Shown here: one piece after another, positions 63,735-64,000 of the stretch
Numbering within the stretch: position 1 is the first letter of the stretch
How the letters are laid out: each line of letters starts with the position of its first letter
Assembly: GCF_002834295.1 (NCBI RefSeq)
Contig: NZ_PISP01000001.1
Span: forward strand, 1,364,001-1,428,000
Direction of reading: 5' to 3'
Source of the DNA: Rhodohalobacter barkolensis
GTDB lineage: Bacteria > Bacteroidota > Rhodothermia > Balneolales > Balneolaceae
DNA: 64,000 nucleotides
Position numbers and translations under genes: made by a program
The notes under the pieces: generated by a model
What the model saw: the letters and a program-made list of their open reading frames with translations, nothing else
The model's database searches: none
Told to the model about the DNA's origin: nothing

Positions 63735-63919
63735 ATCTCTTTTATGTTGATAGATTTACAGTTGTAAGCTGTTTGAAAATATTCGATTCGGATGGAACAT
63801 CATAACAGAAAAGTTTGATCACTATAAAGTTACATGCTTGGATTTAACACACTGTTAATATGATTTCAGTACAATTTTCAAGATCATTCACTCCATTTCT
63901 AACCTGACTCGATAGTATA

Positions 63920-64000
63920 GTGACGGAACTAAGACGCGACATCCGGACACCCGGAGCCATTTTGATGGGACTCGGATCCATTGTGGGAACCGGGATCTTT
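63920..64000 (+). CDS. APC family amino-acid permease, N-terminal fragment
   Basis: A GTG start at 63920 opens a frame to the window edge (27 codons): TELRRDIRTP, then GAILMGLGSIVGTGIF. The last part is the conserved first helix of APC superfamily permeases with the GxGxxGTGIF-type substrate loop. An in-frame stop at 63905-63907 limits the start. Divergent from the AI-2E gene. Confidence 0.8.
   Translation, partial: MTELRRDIRTPGAILMGLGSIVGTGIF

Overview
The window looks like chromosome from a Gram-negative, meso-diaminopimelate-type bacterium of the Bacteroidota/Rhodothermota/Balneolota group. A member of the Balneolota (Gracilimonas/Rhodohalobacter-like) is my best guess. This is an inference from several things: gene order in the division cluster, the short C-terminal FtsZ tail, the 2-oxoacid:ferredoxin oxidoreductase with a fused gamma-alpha subunit, the 11-gene complex I cluster, the secreted TolB-propeller amidohydrolase, and the intergenic repeats typical of these genomes. 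Base composition appears uniform and moderately AT-rich. I see no rRNA, tRNA, CRISPR array, prophage or complete insertion sequence.

Region 1 (1-13230, + strand) is a dcw division and cell-wall cluster: a PASTA-bearing class B penicillin-binding protein (5' end outside the window), murE, mraY, murD, ftsW, murG, murC, ftsQ, ftsA, ftsZ. Most junctions overlap by 1-4 bases, and the cluster closes with a strong terminator. A small secreted protein of unknown function follows.

Region 2 (13891-36181, nearly all - strand) is a low-potential electron-transfer block: a short-chain dehydrogenase, 2-oxoacid:ferredoxin oxidoreductase (korA/korB) with a ferredoxin, a dihydroorotate-dehydrogenase-like protein, pyruvate:ferredoxin oxidoreductase (nifJ), two Rrf2-type Fe-S regulators around a Dps ferritin, a HEPN-like protein, and nuoA-D plus nuoH-N without nuoE, nuoF or nuoG. 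The same 27-bp operator-like sequence lies ahead of the ferredoxin/kor genes and ahead of dps-rrf2-nifJ. A single Rrf2 regulator may therefore control both ferredoxin-reducing enzymes, and reduced ferredoxin may feed the NADH-module-less complex I.

Region 3 (36599-52313) is mixed: a CheB-like protein with substituted key residues, an SRPBCC protein, an MFS transporter, a lipoprotein, a DUF2207 protein, a cupin, a luciferase-like oxidoreductase, a DUF559 endonuclease gene inside a repeat element, a thiamine-diphosphate enzyme, a KstD-like flavoprotein, a nitrilase, a beta-barrel/M23 peptidase fusion and an MltB-like lytic transglycosylase. The spaces between these genes are crowded with dispersed repeats.

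Region 4 (52730-64000) holds a large secreted TolB-propeller amidohydrolase, formate-tetrahydrofolate ligase, a DoxX protein, a second secreted amidohydrolase, a small SEC-C membrane protein, an amine-oxidase-like flavoprotein, an AI-2E family transporter, and the first 27 codons of an APC-type amino-acid permease cut by the window edge.

The most unusual signals are these: pairs of CCCCTCCTT/AAGGAGGGG units in convergent orientation that form small MITE-like elements, with one larger version enclosing a DUF559 endonuclease; the shared Rrf2-type operator; the CheB-like protein with Ser-to-Cys and Asp-to-Gly changes; and a 40-bp identical direct repeat on either side of the large amidohydrolase gene.
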